From positions 1 to 36,316 of the forward strand of contig JAIFMF010000206.1 of the NCBI GenBank assembly GCA_020048635.1: 36,316 bases of DNA, in the 5' to 3' direction. The first letter of the stretch is position 1. Each line of letters opens with the position of its first letter. The notes under the pieces were generated by a model that was not told where the DNA came from, ran no database searches, and was given only the letters and a program-made list of their open reading frames with translations. The position numbers and the translations under genes were made by a program. This DNA comes from Desulfobacula sp. (GTDB lineage Bacteria; Desulfobacterota; Desulfobacteria; Desulfobacterales; Desulfobacteraceae). Of this stretch, positions 32,658 through 36,316 are shown piece by piece.

Positions 32658-34417
32658 AAATTCTGGTCGTTGGCAGTGGTGGCCGTGAACATACCCTGGT
32701 ATGGAAAATATCAAAAAGCCCGTTGGTGGAAAAAATCTATTGCGCGCCAGGTAATGCCGGAACAAGAATGCTGGCTGAATCGGTTCCCATTGATGCTGAT
32801 GATATTGAAACCCTTGCCGCCTTTGCAAAGGAAAAAGAAATTGATCTAACCGTGGTCGGACCGGAAGGCCCCCTTGTCAAAGGGATTGTCGATATGTTCG
32901 AGACTATGGGCTTGAAAATATTTGGGCCCAGCAAGGCTGCGGCACAACTTGAAGGCAGCAAACTTTTTTCAAAACAGCATATGCAAAAATACAATATCCC
33001 CTGCGCCAAAGGAAAGGCATTTACAGATGCAGGTAAAGCCAAAACCTATGCCAAAGCCATGGGAGCGCCCTGCGTGGTCAAAGCCGACGGTCTTGCCGCA
33101 GGAAAAGGGGTCATCGTCTGTTCCACCCTGGACGAAGCGGATGAAGCCATTGATGCCATAGTCACTAAAAAAGTCTTTGGCGAGGCAGGAGACATTGTCA
33201 TTGTGGAAGAATGCCTCATAGGAGAAGAAGCTTCCTTTATTGCCTTGGCAGACGGCAAAACCGTTCTGATGCTGCCCGAATCCCAGGATCATAAAAGAAT
33301 TTTTGATAATGATGAAGGCCCCAATACTGGCGGTATGGGCGCCTATTCCCCTGCCCCGGTTCTCGATCACATGCTCCGGGAAAAAGCCATGAAAACAGTT
33401 ATGATCCCGGCGGTTCAGGGCATGGCCAAAGAAGGCACCCCGTTTAAAGGGGTTCTTTATGCCGGACTCATGGTCAATAAGGACGAGATAAAGGTTCTTG
33501 AATTCAATACCAGACTCGGAGACCCGGAAACCCAGCCCATTCTCATGAGGCTTGAAAACGATCTTGTGCCCCTGATGGAAGCCTGCTGTGACGGAACTTT
33601 GCATCATCATTCCACAAAAATTGACACAAGAGCTGCCATCTGTGTGGTGATATCATCTGGTGGCTATCCGGGCTCCCATGATAAAGGCAAAGAAATTTTT
33701 GGCCTTGAAGACGCTGGCAAGGTTACCAACACCGTTGTTTTTCATGGCGGAACAGCCCTGAAGGACGGCCGGGTGGTCACTTCCGGCGGCAGGGTCCTGG
33801 GTGTCACCTCCCTCGGTGACACGGTAAAAGATGCCATTGACAAGGCATATGAGGCCTGCTCAAAAATTTCATTCAAAAATCACTTCTACAGAAAAGATAT
33901 CGGTGCAAAGGCTCTGAAAAGGCTATCCACCCCGCCCCAGATCGGAGTCATCATGGGAAGTGACTCAGATTTTTCCGTCATGGAACAGACCTTATCCATC
34001 CTGAAGAAATTTGATATTCCCTATTATGTCACCGTGGCTTCTGCCCACAGGACCCCTGAAAGGGCCGCAAAACTGGCTGTTGAAGCAAGGGGTAAAGGCG
34101 TTAAAGTGATCATCTGCGGTGCAGGCCATGCCGCCCATCTGGCCGGTGTTATTGCCGCCCACACAACTCTCCCCGTCATAGGTGTTCCCATTGACTCATC
34201 AGCCCTCCAGGGTCTTGATGCACTTCTCGCAACCGTTCAGATGCCGCCGGGTATTCCTGTTTCCACTATGGCAATCGGCAAATCAGGAGCGTATAATGCA
34301 GGCATTTTTGCGGCCCAGATCCTCGGGGTTTCAGACCCTCTGATCGCTGAAAAGCTCACTGCCTTTAAAAAGGATATGGCAGACAAGGTCGATAAAAAGG
34401 CCCGGTCTTTTGCATGA
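32654..34417 (+). CDS. PurD-PurE fusion (GAR synthetase + N5-CAIR mutase)
   Basis: A 587-residue bifunctional purine enzyme. Residues 1 to about 420 are phosphoribosylamine-glycine ligase: MKILVVGSGGREHTLVWK, VVGPEGPLVKGIVD, GGMGAYSPAPV, EFNTRLGDPETQP. Residues 430-587 (DNA from about 33941) are class I PurE: MGSDSDFSVME, SAHRTPERAAK, GAGHAAHLAGVIAAH, then MPPGIPVSTMAIG. The two steps (2 and 6 of IMP synthesis) are not consecutive, so the fusion is more about co-regulation than channelling. AAGGAG lies upstream, with a 4-bp overlap with ddl, and the 3' end overlaps the next gene by 8 bp. Confidence 0.93.
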   Translation: MKILVVGSGGREHTLVWKISKSPLVEKIYCAPGNAGTRMLAESVPIDADDIETLAAFAKEKEIDLTVVGPEGPLVKGIVDMFETMGLKIFGPSKAAAQLEGSKLFSKQHMQKYNIPCAKGKAFTDAGKAKTYAKAMGAPCVVKADGLAAGKGVIVCSTLDEADEAIDAIVTKKVFGEAGDIVIVEECLIGEEASFIALADGKTVLMLPESQDHKRIFDNDEGPNTGGMGAYSPAPVLDHMLREKAMKTVMIPAVQGMAKEGTPFKGVLYAGLMVNKDEIKVLEFNTRLGDPETQPILMRLENDLVPLMEACCDGTLHHHSTKIDTRAAICVVISSGGYPGSHDKGKEIFGLEDAGKVTNTVVFHGGTALKDGRVVTSGGRVLGVTSLGDTVKDAIDKAYEACSKISFKNHFYRKDIGAKALKRLSTPPQIGVIMGSDSDFSVMEQTLSILKKFDIPYYVTVASAHRTPERAAKLAVEARGKGVKVIICGAGHAAHLAGVIAAHTTLPVIGVPIDSSALQGLDALLATVQMPPGIPVSTMAIGKSGAYNAGIFAAQILGVSDPLIAEKLTAFKKDMADKVDKKARSFA

Positions 34418-35054
34418 TCCGGATAAAATCATCCGGTTTGACCCTGTCACGCAGGATACCGCAAGCATTATCAGGGCCGGAGGCATCATCCGGAATAGTG
34501 GGATCGTTATCTTTCCAACCCGATGTCTTTACGGAATCGGCGCCCGTGCCCTGGATGAAAAAGCGATTGCAAAAGTCTTCCAGATCAAACAGCGCCCCCT
34601 GAACAACCCTATCCTGGTGCTGATCCCCGATGAAAGCGTTCTTAAGGATCTTGTCAAATCCATTCCAGAACCTGCAAAAAAACTCATGAAAATTTTCTGG
34701 CCCGGGAGCCTCACCCTTGTCTTTGAAGCCAAAGATGAGATCCCGAAACTTCTGACTGCCGGTTCCGGCAAACTTGGGATTCGAGTCCCTTCCCATCCTG
34801 TGGCAAAGGCGCTTGTGGACCTCCTCGAGTTTCCCATCACCGGCACCAGTGCCAACCTCTCCGGCCGGGCCAGCTGTGACCGGGTCAGCCTTCTTGATCC
34901 CTCCATCATTGAAAAGTCAGACCTTGTCCTCGATGCGGGAGTTTTAAAAGGCGGGATCGGATCAACCATTTTGGATGTCACGGTTTCTCCGGTCCGCATT
35001 ATACGGGAAGGTGAGATTTCATCAGAACAGATCCAGAAAACCCTGGCTCATTGA
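34410..35054 (+). CDS. Sua5/YciO/YrdC family, threonylcarbamoyl-AMP synthase
   Basis: A 214-residue protein. The YrdC core is seen as GGIIRNSGIVIFPTRCLYGIG, IKQRPLNNPILVLIP, FWPGSLTLVFEA and LGIRVPSHP, followed by TGTSANLSG and the IREGEIS tail. It would make threonylcarbamoyl-AMP for tRNA t6A modification, or belong to the related YciO type. The start is TTG at 34410, 8 bp inside purDE, with AAGG upstream; no in-frame ATG exists before the core. It is the last gene of the operon; a tRNA with its own promoter follows. Confidence 0.82.
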   Translation: MHDPDKIIRFDPVTQDTASIIRAGGIIRNSGIVIFPTRCLYGIGARALDEKAIAKVFQIKQRPLNNPILVLIPDESVLKDLVKSIPEPAKKLMKIFWPGSLTLVFEAKDEIPKLLTAGSGKLGIRVPSHPVAKALVDLLEFPITGTSANLSGRASCDRVSLLDPSIIEKSDLVLDAGVLKGGIGSTILDVTVSPVRIIREGEISSEQIQKTLAH

Positions 35055-35077
35055 TATCCGAGGGTGCCATAATTTCA

Positions 35078-35106
35078 TTGACAAATCCCCTGTTTTCCCT
35101 TAAAAA
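35078..35106 (+). promoter_or_regulatory. tRNA-Leu promoter
   Basis: TTGACA (35078-35083) and TAAAAA (35101-35106) are 17 bp apart. The tRNA begins 10 bp after the -10, suggesting a very short leader. Confidence 0.6.
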
Positions 35107-35116
35107 GAGTTTTCAT

Positions 35117-35204
35117 GCCGGAGTGGTGGAATTGGTAGACGCAGAGGACTCAAAATCCTCCGGGCCTTGCGCCCTTGCGAGTTCAAGTCTCGCCTTCGGT
35201 ACCA
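35117..35204 (+). tRNA. tRNA-Leu(CAA)
   Basis: An 88-nt class II tRNA including CCA. The acceptor stem GCCGGAG pairs with CTTCGGT, followed by A73 and an encoded CCA (35202-35204). The anticodon stem GAGGA/TCCTC closes a CTCAAAA loop, giving anticodon CAA for UUG. A long variable arm and GTTCAAGTC in the T-loop confirm leucine. Integrases often use this tRNA's 3' end as attachment site, and one lies next to it. Confidence 0.93.
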
Positions 35205-35213
35205 CGTAAAATC

Positions 35214-35250
35214 AAGGGTTTAGCCAGTTTTGGCTGAGCCCTTTTTTATT
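35214..35250 (+). terminator. tRNA-Leu terminator
   Basis: A 13-bp stem with two G-T pairs (35214-35226 and 35231-35243), a 4-nt loop, and a run of T residues. On the other strand the last eight codons and stop of the integrase lie inside this stem. Confidence 0.8.
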
Positions 35251-36162
35251 GGAATTTTGACGACTGTGCCCGAAACTGTGCCCATTTGAGATTTCAGGTA
35301 TTCTTCCTGCTTTTTAGCCGCTGCCATCAAATCACCCTCACTGACAATGTTGTATCTTTCAAATACGGCCCTGGTTTTATGTCCTGAAATCATCATCGCT
35401 ACTCTTTCCGGAATACCTGATCGAACCATATTCCGCACAGCCGTTCTTCTCAAGTCATGAACGAGTCTACCCAGCAGGCCAGCCATTTCACAGGCTGTTT
35501 TCCAGGCACCCCGAAAATCCTTAACGTTGTCATCCCCTTTACGGTTGGTAAAAACATGATGAATGATCTGTTTCGATTCTTTTTGATTGTTCCGCTGTTC
35601 CATGAACACGTCCATCAATTCATCATCCAGATAAATCGTTCTGCCTTCCTTGCCAGGAATTCATCATGTTCAAAGAACCCTTTCCGGACATTGTTTTCTT
35701 CCAGCATGGGCACAGAGGAACCCTTTCTACCATGGGTGGAGTTTGCTTTGCCCCGATATTCATCATTCTTTTCAGTGCGGCCAATTCCCGATTTATTGTC
35801 GCGTTGGCAGCCCCTTCATTTAACCGGTTTTCTATGAATGCCTTTATTCTTGGGGTTGTAATCTGCGGCACCCTGATCCGTTCAAAAGATGCTTTCAGAT
35901 GATTAACGCTTCGCTGGGCTTTTGCCAGTGATTTTTTCTGGTTGATCCTGTAATCTCGCAAAAAGCACTCAGCCAAATCCTCAAACGTTATTTTATCAAA
36001 CTGTATTCCAGGGGTTTTCTCCTTTGCTATATCATCTTCCCTTCTGGCCAACATTTTTTTGGCCACCATTTTTACAGTGCTTTCAGAACTTTCACGAAAG
36101 CTCTTTCCATTTCTGTAATACTTGATCCACCAGGTATTACTTCTTTGATACAAACTTCCCAT
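35220..36162 (-). pseudogene. Tyrosine recombinase (phage-type integrase), frameshifted and internally deleted
   Basis: The start ATG 36160-36162 has GGAGG 7 nt upstream. The N-terminal arm and core-binding domain (MGSLYQRSNTWWIKYY, then ITFEDLAECFLRDYR and TINRELAALKRMM) are intact. Near 35711-35720 the frame breaks: the continuation VPMLEENNVRKGFFEHDEFLA is in another frame. Near 35645-35658 a second change jumps to EGRTIYLDDELMDV, in a third frame, and about 70 residues including the first catalytic Arg (TGxRxxE) are missing. The C-terminal part keeps HDLRRTAVR, SGHKT and the tyrosine in VFERYNI. It faces the tRNA-Leu gene, as expected for an element integrated there. It should be inactive. 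Confidence 0.85.
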
Positions 36163-36279
36163 AATATTACCTCCATCATGCCTTGACGGGCACAAGATGG
36201 GCACACCTGATTCCGGTTATTCACCAGAATGGCTGCACATCTTTGTTTTTACATCTGTTTAGGATTAATTCAAGAAGAA

Positions 36280-36311
36280 ATAAAAATGCCCCCAGGATTA
36301 ACCTATGGGCA
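36280..36311 (-). terminator. Putative terminator of a gene beyond the right edge
   Basis: On the minus strand TGCCC...GGGCA (36311-36287) encloses an inner AGG/CCT stem and a TTAAT loop, followed by TTTTTATTT. The gene it would end starts outside the window. The rest of 36163-36286, the upstream region of the integrase, shows no other feature. Confidence 0.5.
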
Positions 36312-36316
36312 CTCCT

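Overview
The window looks like chromosome of an anaerobic deltaproteobacterial sulfate reducer, most likely Desulfobacterales. This is inferred from gene content only: 4-hydroxybutyryl-CoA dehydratase, a GlpA-like/DUF1667 oxidoreductase set, an ADP-forming acyl-CoA synthetase, a DUF362 ferredoxin protein and a two-ATPase Pst system. No rRNA or species marker is present.

Layout. 1-2.3 kb (minus): the 5' part of a membrane sugar transferase and a KefB-type antiporter whose frame is interrupted by a TGA 36 codons before the next stop. 2.4-4.1 kb (plus): a DUF3124 lipoprotein-like/exported protein and a DUF362 ferredoxin protein. 4.1-13.1 kb: sucDC (minus) diverges from a five-gene plus-strand cluster (4-hydroxybutyryl-CoA dehydratase, GlpA/LhgO-like flavoprotein with a [2Fe-2S] domain, FAD/NAD oxidoreductase, DUF1667 protein, ADP-forming acyl-CoA synthetase). 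A perfect palindrome lies between the two divergent promoters. 13.1-14.05 kb: a decayed hipA remnant, an intact hipB-like gene, and three direct repeats spaced exactly 50 bp apart. 14.1-18.5 kb (minus): pstS-C-A-B-B with a three-unit, 11-bp-period Pho-box-like element. 18.6-21.5 kb: a thiamine-pyrophosphate enzyme, small conserved genes, a 13-codon minigene and an AraC-family remnant.

21.5-26.5 kb (plus): a BMP-family ABC importer (lipoprotein, tandem ATPase, two permeases) with a hairpin terminator between the first and second genes. 26.5-28.6 kb: a CheX-like DUF3334 protein and an M48 metalloprotease with TPR repeats. 28.6-30.6 kb (minus): a stand-alone elongation factor G. 30.8-35.05 kb (plus): a tightly packed operon of DUF1992 protein, membrane protein, D-Ala-D-Ala ligase, a PurD-PurE fusion and a Sua5/YrdC protein. 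35.1-36.3 kb: tRNA-Leu(CAA) with its own promoter and terminator, followed by a convergent, broken tyrosine integrase, the likely border of an integrated element continuing outside the window.

The most interesting unit is the 4-hydroxybutyryl-CoA cluster. An ADP-forming synthetase could activate 4-hydroxybutyrate, the dehydratase would give crotonyl-CoA, and the divergent succinyl-CoA synthetase-like pair may be co-regulated through the shared palindrome. The role of the flavoprotein trio is not resolved by sequence.
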